A stretch of DNA of 64,000 nt from Devosia sp. (GTDB taxonomy: Bacteria; Pseudomonadota; Alphaproteobacteria; Rhizobiales; Devosiaceae): contig NZ_JAGIAW010000008.1 in assembly GCF_017744655.1 (NCBI RefSeq), positions 100,470 to 164,469 on the forward strand, given 5' to 3'. Below, piece after piece: positions 1-9,988 of this stretch. The notes below the pieces were generated by a model, which searched no databases, was not told the DNA's origin, and saw only the letters and a program-made list of their open reading frames with translations. The position numbers were made by a program, and so were the translations under genes. Every line of letters begins with the position of its first letter. The first letter of the stretch is position 1.

Positions 1-1
1 G

Positions 2-304
2 ACCGATTGGCTCGATGAAAAGCAGCGCCTCGAACTGCATATGCTGGCGCTTTATGCGCATGGACGGCTACGTTTTCTCAATACCATGGACCGCACCCCC
101 GTCCGGCGGCTCATCACCCCGCGCGAAGCCGAGGTGCTCAAATGGGTCGCGGCAGGCAAGACCGCCTCGGAAATTGCCGATATCACGGGCCTCAGTTTCA
201 GGACCGTCAATCAGCATTGCGAAAACGCGCAAAGACGGCTCGGCACCAATAATCGCCTCCATACCGTCGTGGAAGCCATTCGCCAGAAGCTGATCGTTCT
301 TTAG
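2..304 (+). CDS. LuxR-family transcriptional regulator, C-terminal part (5' end outside window)
   Basis: The reading frame is open from the first bases of the window and ends at TAG 302-304, so only the last ~100 residues are visible. They form a LuxR/FixJ helix-turn-helix: LTPREAEVL-like start (here ITPREAEVLKWVAAGKTASE), then a recognition helix followed by the RTVNQHCENAQRRLGTNNR segment typical of quorum-sensing LuxR proteins. The signal-binding half lies upstream, out of view. The next gene is an acyl-homoserine-lactone synthase on the same strand, 300 bp away, so this is probably its cognate LuxR-type receptor (inference from context). The HTH assignment is firm; the ligand is not visible. 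Confidence 0.85.
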   Translation, partial: TDWLDEKQRLELHMLALYAHGRLRFLNTMDRTPVRRLITPREAEVLKWVAAGKTASEIADITGLSFRTVNQHCENAQRRLGTNNRLHTVVEAIRQKLIVL

Positions 305-339
305 GGCGTGCGCGCAACGCTGCGGCACGTCTGACCTCA

Positions 340-389
340 TCACACTCTGGCTGTCACCCCGGCGAAGGCCGGGATGACAATCGAGTGTG
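340..389. repeat. Short palindromic intergenic repeat
   Basis: Nested inverted repeat: outer arms CACACTC (340-346) and GAGTGTG (383-389), inner arms GTCAcCCCGGC and GCCGGGATGAC around GAAG. The inner core GTCATCCCGG...CCGGGATGAC recurs at 24815, 51141, 52270 and 53254. It marks a dispersed palindrome family of the kind common in alphaproteobacterial intergenic DNA. It lies in the luxR-luxI gap (305-603), where I see no other clear element and no convincing lux box. Confidence 0.7.
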
Positions 390-603
390 GAACTCCCTCA
401 GCGCTGAATCCAAGCCCTTGCCTTTTGTCGGGCCTGGTTGGAGAGCGCCTTTGTGCGTTCTGCACCGACTCAAATTCTAGAAAAAAAGCTGCGTATTCTC
501 GCCGGAAATGTGCCGCTGGCTATTGGGAGATTTGCCGATTTTCAGCCGCGTGACCGCCGTGCCAAATGCTTGCAACGATGCAGGCAGCTTTGGGGGCAAG
601 GTA

Positions 604-1248
604 ATGCAAGTGCATATCATCCGCGCGCCGATCAGCGGCGAATCTCCTCCACTTCTCGAGGAGAACTACCGCCTGCGTCACAAGATTTTCGTTGACCTTC
701 AGGGGTGGAATGACCTGCGTCGGCCCGATGGGCGCGATGTCGATGACTTCGACAATGCGGACGCAACCCATATCCTGCTCACTGATGGCGACGAACTCGT
801 TGGCGGCTCGCGTATCACCCCGCTCAACAGACCGAACTTGCTGCAGACCGTCTTTCACGGGCTTGTGCTTGGAGACCTCCCCGCCGATCCCTCGCTTGGG
901 GCCGATTGGACGCGCTTTTATGTTCGTCCCGATCGACGCGAAGGCCGGCGGCGCGCACCCGAGTCTGCAGCTCTTTTCTGCGCGATGATGGAATATGCCC
1001 TCGCTGAGGGCTTTACCTTCATCACCTTCGTTTCCTCTCTGTCCATGGTGGAGCACGGCACCAGCGTGGGCTGGAGGATTACCCCGCTCGGAGCACCAGC
1101 CCTGGTCGACGGCAAGGCCACTGTCGCCGCCTGGATCGAGGTCTCCGAGCAGGCCCTCTACAATGTGCGGCGGGCCACCGGGATGAGCCATGCGCTCATC
1201 CCGGCCTCTGCGCTGCGACGAGGCCGGAGCGGGGTTCTGACGGCCTGA
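604..1248 (+). CDS. luxI: Acyl-homoserine-lactone synthase (LuxI family)
   Basis: Makes N-acyl-homoserine lactone from S-adenosylmethionine and an acyl carrier protein-bound acyl chain, producing a quorum-sensing signal. The 214-residue product has the autoinducer-synthase pattern: LRHKIF with Arg and Phe near residue 25-30, a Trp after it (LQGW), paired acidic residues (DVDDFD), GGSRI with the conserved Arg, and a C-terminal EHGTSVGWR block. I chose ATG 604, which follows a G-rich stretch and gives the normal N-terminus directly before the conserved block; an in-frame ATG at 508 would add 32 uncharacteristic residues. The upstream neighbour is a LuxR-type regulator. The next gene starts 10 bp downstream, suggesting cotranscription. 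Acyl-chain length cannot be read from sequence. Confidence 0.9.
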   Translation: MQVHIIRAPISGESPPLLEENYRLRHKIFVDLQGWNDLRRPDGRDVDDFDNADATHILLTDGDELVGGSRITPLNRPNLLQTVFHGLVLGDLPADPSLGADWTRFYVRPDRREGRRRAPESAALFCAMMEYALAEGFTFITFVSSLSMVEHGTSVGWRITPLGAPALVDGKATVAAWIEVSEQALYNVRRATGMSHALIPASALRRGRSGVLTA

Positions 1249-1258
1249 CGGCAGCGCC

Positions 1259-3079
1259 ATGCCGCGCGCCTTCAAGCTCATGCGGGCCATTGTCGGGCCG
1301 GACGGTGACGATGCAACGGCAAGGCACCTCCTCGAAGAGGCACTGCTGACCGAAGTCGATCCGCTCCTCCATGCCGCCTTTTCGCTCAATATCGATATCG
1401 GCACCGCGCTCGAGCGGGGCGCGGTGGCTTGCGGGCTCACCTATTTCGATGTCATTCCCGCCGGCAGCAGTTCGGCCGGGCCCTTGCGGATCGAGCGCCT
1501 TGCCGATGTGCATTTCGTGCGGGCGACGACGATGGGCGAGGAGGTCGCCTATGCCGCGCCCGACTTCAATGGGCTCATGCGATTGGGCGCGCTCTACGAT
1601 ACCGACCCGGCGCTGACCCGGCGGCTCTGCATCGTGCCGGGCGCGGCCCTGCGCCAATATCTCGCCGCCGAGGCGGCGCCCGACCTGCTTGTTGCGGCGC
1701 GGCAGGGGCTGGTGCGGCATTGGCCCACTGCCACGGCCAGCCTCGAACTGACCCTTGGCGTGCGCCTTGCTTTCGGCACGCTGGTTTTGGTTCTCGTCGC
1801 GACGCTGCTGGCTCTGCCCTATCTCGCGCCCGCCTGGGCCATGCCTGCCTGGGCCACGGTGATGCTGCTGCCGGCGCTCATTCGCCTCGCCTCCATCTTC
1901 ATGCCCAATCGCCTTACCGCGCCCGAAGCGCGCGTCGAACCGCAGGACCTGCCGCTCTATTCGGTGCTCGTGCCGCTGCGCGACGAGGCCGACATGGTCG
2001 ACCAGCTCTGCCGCGGCCTCATGGCGCTCGATTATCCCGCCCATCGGCTCGACATCATTTTCGTCGTCGAGCAGCGCTCGCCCCGGACGGTGGACGCGGT
2101 GCGCCGGCACCTGGGTGATGCGCGTTTTTCGCTGGTGGAAGTGCCCCATGCCCTGCCGCTGACCAAGCCCAAGGCGCTCGATTTCGCCTTGCCCTTCTGC
2201 CGCGGCGAATTCGTCGTCGTTTTCGACGCCGAGGACCGCCCCGAACCGGGCCAGCTTCGCCAGGTGGTCAACCAGTTCCGCCGGGCGCCGCACCTCCATT
2301 GCATCCAGGCGCGGCTGGTGATTGCCAATGGGCATAAAGGGGCGCTGCCGGCTCTCTTCGCCGGTGAATACGCCGCGCTTTTTTCGGTCTTTCTCCCGGC
2401 CTTAGGGCGCTGGGACATGGTGATGCCGCTGGGCGGCACCTCTAATCATTTCCGCCTTGCCAGTCTTCGCGCGACCGGCGGTTGGGACGCCTATAATGTC
2501 ACCGAGGATGCCGATCTCGGGGTTCGGCTGGCGCGGCGGGGCCTCAGTTGCGGCACCAGCAGTTCCGCGACTTTTGAGGATGCGCCGGAAAATCTGCGTG
2601 TCTGGATGGGACAAAGGCGGCGCTGGATGAAGGGCTGGATGCAGACCGTGCTCGTCCATAACCGTCATCCCGGCCAGTTGGTTCGTGAACTGGGCTGGTG
2701 GCGGTTCCTGGTGTTCGAGATCGTGGTTTTCGGCATGATCCTGTCACCGCTTCTGCATACCGGCTTCATGCTCAGCTGCCTCTTTGCCCTCGTCACCGGT
2801 CATGTCGAGCTGCTGCGGCTCGATCTGTGGACGGCGAGCTGCCTCTCGGTCTTTGCCTTCGGCTATGGCATCGCCTTTGCCATCCACATCCTTGGGCTCG
2901 TCCGCACCGGTCAGACACAGCTCTTGTCATTCCAGGCCTTGCTACCGGTCTATTGGATCGCCGTGGCCTGGGCGACCTTGCGAGCTCTCGTTGATTTAAC
3001 CCTAAATCCCTTTGACTGGATCAAGACGGCCCATCGCCCCGTTTCTGACACCAGCGGGCGGCAGGTTGCCGCCGAATAG
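1259..3079 (+). CDS. Membrane glycosyltransferase family 2 with N-terminal GspE_N-like region (XagB-like)
   Basis: A 606-residue processive-type beta-glycosyltransferase expected in the inner membrane. Residues ~1-150 resemble the GspE/MshE N-terminal domain found in some polysaccharide synthases. Two membrane segments follow (~165-205), then the GT2 domain with DAED (UDP-sugar/metal binding), TEDADLG (catalytic base region) and QRRRW, the Q-x-x-R-W acceptor motif. Several membrane helices close the protein (~480-590). The layout matches XagB-type transferases linked to exopolysaccharide or biofilm matrix (family knowledge). It starts 10 bp after luxI, so exopolysaccharide output may be made with the quorum signal. 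The sugar donor and the polymer are unknown. Confidence 0.82.
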   Translation: MPRAFKLMRAIVGPDGDDATARHLLEEALLTEVDPLLHAAFSLNIDIGTALERGAVACGLTYFDVIPAGSSSAGPLRIERLADVHFVRATTMGEEVAYAAPDFNGLMRLGALYDTDPALTRRLCIVPGAALRQYLAAEAAPDLLVAARQGLVRHWPTATASLELTLGVRLAFGTLVLVLVATLLALPYLAPAWAMPAWATVMLLPALIRLASIFMPNRLTAPEARVEPQDLPLYSVLVPLRDEADMVDQLCRGLMALDYPAHRLDIIFVVEQRSPRTVDAVRRHLGDARFSLVEVPHALPLTKPKALDFALPFCRGEFVVVFDAEDRPEPGQLRQVVNQFRRAPHLHCIQARLVIANGHKGALPALFAGEYAALFSVFLPALGRWDMVMPLGGTSNHFRLASLRATGGWDAYNVTEDADLGVRLARRGLSCGTSSSATFEDAPENLRVWMGQRRRWMKGWMQTVLVHNRHPGQLVRELGWWRFLVFEIVVFGMILSPLLHTGFMLSCLFALVTGHVELLRLDLWTASCLSVFAFGYGIAFAIHILGLVRTGQTQLLSFQALLPVYWIAVAWATLRALVDLTLNPFDWIKTAHRPVSDTSGRQVAAE

Positions 3080-3120
3080 CGGCTCGGGCACACTGCCCGG
3101 TGCGGCAGGAGGGTGAGAAT

Positions 3121-3627
3121 ATGCGGCGCATGCTGGCTAGTGTCGGTGGAGTGGGGCTGGCGGTGATGCTGAGCCAGTTCCCCGAATATGCGCAGCAATA
3201 TACCCAGCGCCTCGGCGGCGCCGTGGACGAATTGCGCATCGTTACCGCCGATTTCGACCATGCCGCCGAAGAGGCAGGACTGGATCGGGAAGGGGCGCTT
3301 GATCGCTACCAGGCGTCCAGCGACACCTTCCTTGCCGATCGCGGCGAGAGCATGGAGCGCACCTTTGTGCGCTACGACCAGTTGAGCCAAACGCTGCAGA
3401 AGATCCAGGGCGCCGATCCCATCGAGCGCTTCAGGAACCTGCCGGCCTTCCTCGATACCGATATCGGCCGCAGGACGCTCGAAAACTACCAGCCGGCCGT
3501 GCCCGTTACCATGGAAGGGCTCTTTTATGCCGCCGCCGGCTTCGGCGTCGGCTATCTTCTCCTTTCCGCCCTCATCCGCTTCTGCGCCCTGCCATTTCGG
3601 CGGCGGCGGGTCTATTACCGTTCATAA
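3121..3627 (+). CDS. DUF2937 family membrane protein
   Basis: A 168-residue protein whose N-terminus MRRMLASVGGVGLAVMLSQFPEYAQQYTQRLGGAVDEL and C-terminal hydrophobic helix (~140-160) followed by FRRRRVYYR fit the uncharacterised DUF2937 family. The family is typically an integral membrane protein with a helical, coiled-coil-prone periplasmic middle. The ATG at 3121 is preceded by AGGAGG about 8 nt upstream; the in-frame GTG at 3100 lies before this ribosome site and is unlikely. It follows the glycosyltransferase by 41 bp on the same strand. Function is unknown; a role at the envelope is only implied by topology. Confidence 0.7.
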   Translation: MRRMLASVGGVGLAVMLSQFPEYAQQYTQRLGGAVDELRIVTADFDHAAEEAGLDREGALDRYQASSDTFLADRGESMERTFVRYDQLSQTLQKIQGADPIERFRNLPAFLDTDIGRRTLENYQPAVPVTMEGLFYAAAGFGVGYLLLSALIRFCALPFRRRRVYYRS

Positions 3628-3652
3628 GACATAAACATACCTTTATATCCTC

Positions 3653-3693
3653 GGTTGAATACGACCCTCGGCTTGCGTATAGGAAGATCAACC
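3653..3693 (+). promoter_or_regulatory. Probable ahcY promoter overlapped by an inverted repeat
   Basis: TTGAAT (3655-3660), a 17-nt spacer and TATAGG (3678-3683) make a good sigma-70 promoter about 30 bp before the ahcY start. The same bases form nested inverted repeats: GGTTGA (3653-3658) with TCAACC (3688-3693), and inside them ATACG (3659-3663) with CGTAT (3676-3680). GGAAG at 3682-3686 could also pair with CTTCC at 3700-3704 beside the ribosome site. Read as DNA this is a promoter with an operator; read as RNA it is a small pseudoknot. The promoter reading is simpler because transcription would start inside the repeat. Confidence 0.5.
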
Positions 3694-3715
3694 AAAATCC
3701 TTCCGGAGACCGAAC

Positions 3716-5119
3716 ATGACCAGTCCAGCCACCGATTACGCGGTCAGGGACATTTCGCTGGCCGATTTCGGCCGCAAGGAAATCCAGATCGCCGAGATCG
3801 AAATGCCGGGTCTGATGGCGATCCGCGAGGAATACGCCGCCGCCCAGCCGCTCAAGGGCGCCCGCATTGCCGGCTCGCTGCACATGACCATCCAGACCGC
3901 CGTGCTCATTGAGACACTGGTCGCCCTCGGCGCCGAAGTGCGCTGGGTCTCGTGCAATATTTTTTCGACCCAGGATCATGCCGCTGCCGCCATCGCCGCC
4001 GCCGGCATTCCGGTTTTCGCCCACAAGGGTGAAACGCTCGAAGAATACTGGGACTTTACCGACCGCATGATGGACTGGGGCAATGGCCTCACCCCCAACA
4101 TGATCCTCGACGACGGTGGCGATGCCACCATGTACATCCTCAACGGCGCCAAGGCCGAGAAGGACATTGCCGTCCTCGCCAAGCCCGGCAATGAGGAAGA
4201 GGAAATTTTCTTCGCGACGATCAAGCGTCGCCTCGAAAAGACCCCCGGCTTCTTCGGGAAGATCAAGGACGCCATCCGCGGCGTTTCGGAAGAAACCACC
4301 ACGGGCGTGATGCGCCTCTACCAGCTCCACGCCAAGGGCGAGTTGCCGTTCCCGGCCATCAACGTCAATGACTCCGTCACCAAGTCGAAATTCGATAACA
4401 AGTACGGCACCCGTGAATCGCTCGTCGACGCCATCCGTCGCGGCACCGACGTGATGCTGGCCGGCAAGGTCGCCATCGTCTGCGGCTATGGCGATGTGGG
4501 CAAGGGTTCGGCTGAATCGCTGCGTGGCGCCGGCGCCCGCGTGCTCGTCACCGAAGTCGACCCGATCTGTGCTCTCCAGGCCGCCATGGAAGGCTTTGAA
4601 GTTGTCACCCTCGAGGAAGCTGCGCACCGCGCGGACATCGTCGTCACCGCCACGGGCAACCGTGACGTGCTGATGGTCGACGACATGCGCAACCTCAAGG
4701 ACATGGCCATCGTCTGCAATATCGGCCACTTCGACAACGAAATCGACGTGCTGGGTCTGCGCAACTTCAAGTGGACCAACGTCAAGCCGCAGGTTGATCT
4801 CATCGAACAGCCCAATGGCAAGCGCCTGATCCTCTTGTCCGAAGGGCGTCTCGTGAACCTCGGCAATGCCACGGGTCACCCGAGCTTTGTCATGTCCGCC
4901 TCGTTCTCGAACCAGACCCTGGCCCAGATCGAACTCTGGACCAATGGCGAAAAGCTCGAAAAGAAGGTGCACGTTCTGCCCAAGCATCTCGACGAAAAGG
5001 TCGCCGAACTGCATCTGGCCAAGCTCGGCGCCAAGCTGACCAAGCTCTCCAAGGTTCAGGCCGACTATATCGGGGTCAGCGAGAACGGCCCGTTCAAGTC
5101 GAACGAGTATCGCTACTAA
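3716..5119 (+). CDS. ahcY: Adenosylhomocysteinase
   Basis: Cytosolic NAD-dependent enzyme that splits S-adenosylhomocysteine into adenosine and homocysteine, removing the inhibitor left by methyltransferases. The 467-residue length is normal for the bacterial form with the ~40-residue insertion. Visible hallmarks are the substrate-domain segment [29 protein letters not shown] with the catalytic Lys/Asp region, the Rossmann segment [28 protein letters not shown], and the C-terminal NAD-binding tail ending [15 protein letters not shown] (here [10 protein letters not shown]). ATG 3716 is preceded by CGGAG. A strong terminator follows directly, so the gene is probably monocistronic. LuxI also consumes S-adenosylmethionine, but its by-product is methylthioadenosine, so the proximity is not a pathway link. 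Confidence 0.97.
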   Translation: MTSPATDYAVRDISLADFGRKEIQIAEIEMPGLMAIREEYAAAQPLKGARIAGSLHMTIQTAVLIETLVALGAEVRWVSCNIFSTQDHAAAAIAAAGIPVFAHKGETLEEYWDFTDRMMDWGNGLTPNMILDDGGDATMYILNGAKAEKDIAVLAKPGNEEEEIFFATIKRRLEKTPGFFGKIKDAIRGVSEETTTGVMRLYQLHAKGELPFPAINVNDSVTKSKFDNKYGTRESLVDAIRRGTDVMLAGKVAIVCGYGDVGKGSAESLRGAGARVLVTEVDPICALQAAMEGFEVVTLEEAAHRADIVVTATGNRDVLMVDDMRNLKDMAIVCNIGHFDNEIDVLGLRNFKWTNVKPQVDLIEQPNGKRLILLSEGRLVNLGNATGHPSFVMSASFSNQTLAQIELWTNGEKLEKKVHVLPKHLDEKVAELHLAKLGAKLTKLSKVQADYIGVSENGPFKSNEYRY

Positions 5120-5136
5120 GCCCCTGACACCCATCG

Positions 5137-5162
5137 AAAAGCCCGCATTTTCGGGCTTTTTA
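5137..5162 (+). terminator. Rho-independent terminator of ahcY
   Basis: AAAAGCCCG (5137-5145), loop CATTTT, CGGGCTTTT (5152-5160) and a T run, 18 bp after the ahcY stop codon. Confidence 0.9.
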
Positions 5163-5219
5163 TGGGAAATTTACCTTAATCGTGCAGCTTGCCCCCGATA
5201 TTTCAGTGTCGGGGGCGAC

Positions 5220-7538
5220 ATGCGCAGTTTTCTTTCCAATCCACTTTCCGCCATGCGATCGAGCATCGCGGCCAAGGTGCTGATCGCAACGATCGGCATC
5301 GTTCTCGTCACCATGGCGAGTTTTGCCTTCTATCAGGACTGGCGCGACAGCCGCCGGCTCGAAGGGGATATCGAAGCCGATCTGCGCAGCGTCGCCTCCT
5401 CGACCGCCCGCTCGGTCGGCAACTGGTTCGGCGGCCGTACCCTCTTGATCGAGGCCGCCATGCAGTCGGTAGCCAAGCTGCCGGTCGGCGAAAATGTCTC
5501 GGAAACTTTTAACCGCGACACCTATATCAACAATTTCATCTCGACCTATTTCGGTCACGCCGCCACCGGCCAATTCGACACCTTTCCGGCGAACGAACTG
5601 CCCGAAGGCTACGATCCGCGCGTGCGCCCCTGGTATCAGGACGCTGTCGCGGCGGGTGGCACTGTGCTCACCGAGCCCTATGCCGACGCCTCTTCGGGCG
5701 ATCTGATCGTGTCTCTTGCCACGCCCGTTTCGGTCAATGGCCAGGTGACCGGCGTCGTCGCCTCCGACTTCTCCATCGCCGCCATCGTCGCCATGCTGGC
5801 CGAAGTTGATCTCGGCGGCAAAGGTGAGCTTTTCCTCGCCAGCGCCAATGGCACCATCCTCGTCCATGCCAATCCCGAACTCGTGGGCAAGACCCTTGCC
5901 GATGCCTTTGACGGCACGGCGCCGGCGCTCTCGGCCGAGCCAGTGGTTGCCAGCGCTGCCGGCGCCGAGGTTCTCGTCAGCTTCGCGCCCATTCCGGGCC
6001 TTCCGGGCGTTGAATGGTATGTCGGCATCGATCGTGACAAGGCTGCCGCCTTTGCGCCGCTGACCGAGGCCCGCACAATTCTCTTCGGCGTCACCGTCCT
6101 CGTTACCCTACTGTCGGTTCTGGTCATCTGGCTGGTGCTGCGCTCGCTGGTTTCCCAACCGATCGCCCGGCTCACCAGCGTCATGGGCAAGGTGGCCGAT
6201 GGCCAGTTCGATACCGAAGTGCTGGGTGCCGAACGCCAGGACGAAATCGGTGCCATGGCCCGCGCGGTGGAAGTGTTCCGCGAAAATGGCCTCAAGGTCG
6301 CCCAGATGACCGAAGCGGAAGCGGCCCGCATCATCCGCGATTCCGAGGCCCGGCAGCAGATGATGGTGGAATTGCAGCGCGCCTTTGGCGACGTGGTCGA
6401 CGCCGCCGTCGATGGCAATTTCTCCCAGCGCGTGCCGGCCCAGTTCCCGGACGCCGAGCTCAACGATCTCGCCAATTCCGTCAACCGCCTCGTCGACAGC
6501 GTCGATCACGGCCTGACCGAGACCGCTTCGGTGCTTTCGGCCCTGGCCAATACCGACCTGACCCGCCGCATGAATGGCCAGCATCATGGCGCCTTCGCCA
6601 AATTGAAGACCGACATCAATGCCGTGGCGGACAAACTGACCGATATCGTGGGTCAGTTGCGCGGCACGTCGGGCACGCTCAAGACTGCCACCGGCGAAAT
6701 CCTCTCCGGGGCCAACGACCTCTCCGAGCGCACCACGCGCCAGGCCGCGACCATCGAAGAAACCTCTGCCTCGATGGAGCAACTGGCCCAGACCGTTACT
6801 GAAAACGCCAAGAAGGCGGCCGATGCCAGCCAGAAGGCGGGCATGGTCTCGCGCTCGGCCGAGGATGGTACAGTGGTGATGGGCGAGGCCAATGACGCCA
6901 TGGAGCGCATCACCCAGTCCTCGGCCAAGATTTCCAACATCATCGGCATGATCGACGATATTGCCTTCCAGACCAACCTGCTCGCCCTCAACGCTTCGGT
7001 GGAAGCCGCGCGGGCTGGCGAGGCGGGCAAGGGTTTTGCCGTGGTCGCCGTGGAAGTGCGGCGCCTCGCGCAATCGGCGGCCAATGCGTCCTCGGAAGTG
7101 AAGGCCCTGATCGAACAGAGCGCGCAGGAAGTCGGCACCGGTTCCAAACTCGTGGCCGATGCCGCGGGCAAGCTCACGGCAATGATGGAAGCGGTGCGTG
7201 CCAATACCGCGCTCCTCGACGACATCGCCCGCGCTAGCCGCGAGCAGGCTTCGGCTATTGACGAGGTCAATACCGCTGTCCGCCAGATGGACGAGATGAC
7301 CCAGCACAATGCGGCGCTGGTGGAAGAGATCAACGCCGCCATCGAGCAGACCGAGAACCAGGCCGGCGAGCTCGACCGCATCGTCGACGTGTTCCAGATC
7401 GAAGAGGGCAGGGTGGCCCGGGCACAGGCGGCCGCACCACGCCAGCCGGCAAAGCCGGTAGCGCGGGTCAAGGCCGCGGCCTCGGCCTATCTCAGCCAGG
7501 GCAATGCCGCCCTCAAGGATGACTGGTCCGAGTTCTGA
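5220..7538 (+). CDS. Methyl-accepting chemotaxis protein with dCache sensor
   Basis: A 772-residue transmembrane chemoreceptor. N-terminal membrane helix at ~20-38; periplasmic double-Cache domain ~45-285 containing the RVRPWYQDA and [15 protein letters not shown] motifs of small-molecule-binding dCache sensors; second helix ~288-312; HAMP ~313-365 with a further linker; and the MCP signalling hairpin ~480-730 with the conserved tip [32 protein letters not shown] segment. It ends in DWSEF, which fits the x-aromatic-x-x-aromatic tether for CheR/CheB. It is the first of three successive receptors (5220, 7722, 9989) that share almost the same cytoplasmic half. Each has its own terminator. The ligand is unknown. 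Confidence 0.93.
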   Translation: MRSFLSNPLSAMRSSIAAKVLIATIGIVLVTMASFAFYQDWRDSRRLEGDIEADLRSVASSTARSVGNWFGGRTLLIEAAMQSVAKLPVGENVSETFNRDTYINNFISTYFGHAATGQFDTFPANELPEGYDPRVRPWYQDAVAAGGTVLTEPYADASSGDLIVSLATPVSVNGQVTGVVASDFSIAAIVAMLAEVDLGGKGELFLASANGTILVHANPELVGKTLADAFDGTAPALSAEPVVASAAGAEVLVSFAPIPGLPGVEWYVGIDRDKAAAFAPLTEARTILFGVTVLVTLLSVLVIWLVLRSLVSQPIARLTSVMGKVADGQFDTEVLGAERQDEIGAMARAVEVFRENGLKVAQMTEAEAARIIRDSEARQQMMVELQRAFGDVVDAAVDGNFSQRVPAQFPDAELNDLANSVNRLVDSVDHGLTETASVLSALANTDLTRRMNGQHHGAFAKLKTDINAVADKLTDIVGQLRGTSGTLKTATGEILSGANDLSERTTRQAATIEETSASMEQLAQTVTENAKKAADASQKAGMVSRSAEDGTVVMGEANDAMERITQSSAKISNIIGMIDDIAFQTNLLALNASVEAARAGEAGKGFAVVAVEVRRLAQSAANASSEVKALIEQSAQEVGTGSKLVADAAGKLTAMMEAVRANTALLDDIARASREQASAIDEVNTAVRQMDEMTQHNAALVEEINAAIEQTENQAGELDRIVDVFQIEEGRVARAQAAAPRQPAKPVARVKAAASAYLSQGNAALKDDWSEF

Positions 7539-7558
7539 GAACTTTGGGCATGACGGAA

Positions 7559-7582
7559 GGGGGCCGCACGCGGCCCTTTTTC
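7559..7582 (+). terminator. Terminator after first chemoreceptor
   Basis: GGGCCGC (7561-7567), loop AC, GCGGCCC (7570-7576) and TTTTTCTTT, about 20 bp after the stop at 7538. Confidence 0.88.
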
Positions 7583-7721
7583 TTTGGCGGAAAATAACTT
7601 CCGCTTGGGGACATCTTTTACGCCCGCTTAATCACAACCACGCATTTTTACTGGTGTAGGAACCACCGAACTGCCGTTGCGAATGCCGTCAGCTTAGGGT
7701 GCATTGAATAGGGGACCCCAA

Positions 7722-9737
7722 GTGTTGGGTTGGGTTACGGGTAGTTTGTCGCGTCGGCTTTATTTCCTGCTGGCAATTTTCGCTGTCGGCATGATGGGGG
7801 TCGTTTCCTATCAGCTTTACAACCAGCGCATGAACCTCGAAGAGTTCAAGCGCACGGAATTGCAGAGCGTGGTGCAGACCGCGGTCTCGACCGTGCAGAG
7901 CTTTTATGATCGCGCCCAGGCCGGCGAGTTCACCGAAGACCAGGCCAAATCCCTGGCGCTCGAAACGCTGCGTGCCCTGCGCTATCAGGGCAACGAATAT
8001 TTCTTTGTCGATACCTATGACCTCGTGATGCTGATGCATCCGACCAAGCCCGAAAAGCAGGGCTCGGATCGTTCCATCGAAAAGGACGGCCGCGGGGCCC
8101 TCTACATCAAGGAAATGGTGGAGAACGTCAAAGCCCATGGCTCGGCGTTCCAGACCTATCTCTTCAAGAAGCCCGAAGGCGGCGAAGCCGACAAGGTGTC
8201 TTATGCGCAGGGTTTCGAGCCCTGGGGCTGGAGCATTGCGTCGGGCATTCTGTTCAACCAGGTGGATGCGATCTTCTGGCAGTCGGTACTCGAAGGCGGC
8301 GGCATCACGCTTGCCATCATCGTGGCCATCCTGGTGGTCGGCGTCTTCGTCGCCCGTTCGATTGCAAAGCCCATGGTCGAATTGAACAAGTCCATGGTGC
8401 AGGTCGCTGACGGCGCCTATGAGACTGTCATCGACGGCATGACCCGCAAGGACGAAATCGGCGCCATGGCGCGCGCCGTCGAAGTCTTCCGCGAAAATGG
8501 CCTGAAAGTTGCCGAGATGACCGAAGCGGAGGCCGCGCGTATCATTCGTGACCAGGAAGCCCGTCAGGAGATGATGGTGGAACTGCAGCGCTCGTTCGGC
8601 GACGTGGTCAATTCCGCGGTCGAGGGCGATTTCTCTCAGCGCGTGCCGGCACAGTTCCCGGACGCAGAGCTCAACGATCTCGCCAATTCGGTCAATCGCC
8701 TCGTCGACAGCGTCGATCACGGCCTCACGGAAACCGGCTCCGTGCTCTCCGCGCTCGCCAATACCGATCTTACCCATCGCATGGTGGGCGAGCATCGCGG
8801 CGCCTTCGCCAAATTGAAGACCGACATCAATGCCGTCGCCGACAAACTGACCGATATCGTCGGCCAGTTGCGCGGCACCTCGGGCACGCTCAAAACCGCG
8901 ACTGGTGAAATTCTTTCCGGCGCCAACGACCTCTCCGAGCGCACCACGCGCCAGGCTGCAACCATCGAAGAGACTTCGGCCTCGATGGAACAACTGGCTC
9001 AGACCGTCACCGAAAACGCCAAAAAGGCGGCCGATGCCAGCCAGAAGGCGGGTCTGGTCACGCGTTCCGCCGAAGAAGGCGGCGCGGTGATGGAAGAGGC
9101 CAATTCGGCCATGGAGCGGATCACCCAGTCTTCGTCGAAGATCTCCAACATCATTGGCATGATCGACGACATCGCCTTCCAGACCAATCTCCTGGCACTC
9201 AACGCCTCGGTGGAAGCAGCGCGTGCCGGTGAAGCTGGTAAGGGCTTTGCGGTGGTCGCCGTCGAAGTGCGGCGCCTTGCGCAATCGGCCGCCAACGCTT
9301 CCTCGGAAGTGAAGGCCCTGATCGAGCAGAGCGCGCAGGAAGTCGGCACCGGCTCGAAACTCGTGGCCGATGCCGCGGGCAAGCTGACCGCCATGATGGA
9401 TGCGTTGCGCGCCAATACGACGCTGCTCGATGACATTGCCCGCGCCAGCCGCGAACAGGCTTCGGCCATTGACGAGGTCAATACCGCCGTCCGCCAGATG
9501 GATGAGATGACCCAGCACAATGCCGCGCTGGTGGAAGAGGTGAATGCTGCCATCGAGCAGACCGAGAACCAGGCGAGCGAACTCGACCGTATCGTCGATG
9601 TCTTTGCGCTCGACGCCCGTCCCGGCACTGCCGCCCGGCCTGCGCCGACCAAGGCTCAGCCCAAGGTAAAGGCCGCTGCTGCCGCCTACCTCACCCAAGG
9701 CAGTGCGGCCCTCAAGGAAGACTGGTCGGAGTTCTGA
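7722..9737 (+). CDS. Methyl-accepting chemotaxis protein with single Cache (sCache_2) sensor
   Basis: A 671-residue chemoreceptor. First membrane helix ~10-30; single Cache type 2 domain ~35-185 with [24 protein letters not shown] and [12 protein letters not shown], the usual sCache_2 signatures; second helix ~192-212; HAMP; long linker; MCP signalling domain; and C-terminal DWSEF. I chose GTG 7722 because AGGGGA sits 6 nt upstream; a TTG at 7704 is in frame but lies before that ribosome site. From the second half of HAMP onward the protein is nearly identical to the receptors on either side, indicating duplication followed by replacement or divergence of the sensor. sCache_2 domains often bind short carboxylates (family knowledge); the ligand here is not known. 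Confidence 0.92.
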   Translation: MLGWVTGSLSRRLYFLLAIFAVGMMGVVSYQLYNQRMNLEEFKRTELQSVVQTAVSTVQSFYDRAQAGEFTEDQAKSLALETLRALRYQGNEYFFVDTYDLVMLMHPTKPEKQGSDRSIEKDGRGALYIKEMVENVKAHGSAFQTYLFKKPEGGEADKVSYAQGFEPWGWSIASGILFNQVDAIFWQSVLEGGGITLAIIVAILVVGVFVARSIAKPMVELNKSMVQVADGAYETVIDGMTRKDEIGAMARAVEVFRENGLKVAEMTEAEAARIIRDQEARQEMMVELQRSFGDVVNSAVEGDFSQRVPAQFPDAELNDLANSVNRLVDSVDHGLTETGSVLSALANTDLTHRMVGEHRGAFAKLKTDINAVADKLTDIVGQLRGTSGTLKTATGEILSGANDLSERTTRQAATIEETSASMEQLAQTVTENAKKAADASQKAGLVTRSAEEGGAVMEEANSAMERITQSSSKISNIIGMIDDIAFQTNLLALNASVEAARAGEAGKGFAVVAVEVRRLAQSAANASSEVKALIEQSAQEVGTGSKLVADAAGKLTAMMDALRANTTLLDDIARASREQASAIDEVNTAVRQMDEMTQHNAALVEEVNAAIEQTENQASELDRIVDVFALDARPGTAARPAPTKAQPKVKAAAAAYLTQGSAALKEDWSEF

Positions 9738-9759
9738 TCCGAACCAGGATATGGTTTGC

Positions 9760-9784
9760 AAAGGGGCCTCTGGGCCCCTTTCGC
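9760..9784 (+). terminator. Terminator after second chemoreceptor
   Basis: AAAGGGGCC (9760-9768), loop TCTG, GGCCCCTTT (9773-9781), 22 bp after the stop. The T tract is short (TTTCGCTTTT). Confidence 0.8.
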
Positions 9785-9892
9785 TTTTGGGCGGTAGCGG
9801 AATTTTTACCGTGTTCGTGCCTTATTGGACGCCAGAGACGTGGATGGACGGCCATAGCTCGAAAAGTGCGGGGGCACATCGGTTTGGGCAAG

Positions 9893-9911
9893 ACGCGGAG
9901 AAACCGCGTCC
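9893..9911 (+). other. Hairpin in the leader of the third chemoreceptor
   Basis: GACGCGG (9893-9899), AGAAA loop, CCGCGTC (9905-9911): seven perfect base pairs inside the 204-bp gap between the terminator and the third receptor. There is no T tract, so it is not a terminator. It does not match a riboswitch that I recognise. The rest of the gap shows nothing clear. Confidence 0.4.
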
Positions 9912-9988
9912 CGGTTCTGCATGCCTTTATCCCCGCGCCCCAAGCGTCACGGATAACGACACACCAGAAGGTGTGAGAAGGCATAGGA

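Noticed and set aside
305..603. lux box between luxR-type gene and luxI
   Set aside because: Several imperfect 18-20 bp palindromes exist, but none fits the ACCTG-type or CTG-N10-CAG patterns well enough to name.
3653..3704. SAM-II or SAH riboswitch upstream of ahcY
   Set aside because: The conserved loop sequences of those riboswitches are absent, and the repeat coincides with a good -35/-10 pair, so a promoter with operator is simpler.
3572..5134. Very long open frames antisense to ahcY, the chemoreceptors, ugp, pca and others
   Set aside because: They mirror the codon bias of the real genes (GC-rich third positions), lack ribosome sites and show low-complexity Arg/His/Gly-rich products without domains.
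9784..9988. Cyclic-di-GMP riboswitch in front of the third chemoreceptor
   Set aside because: A hairpin and a GGGCAAG stretch recall the GEMM motif, but the required second helix and receptor loops are not there.
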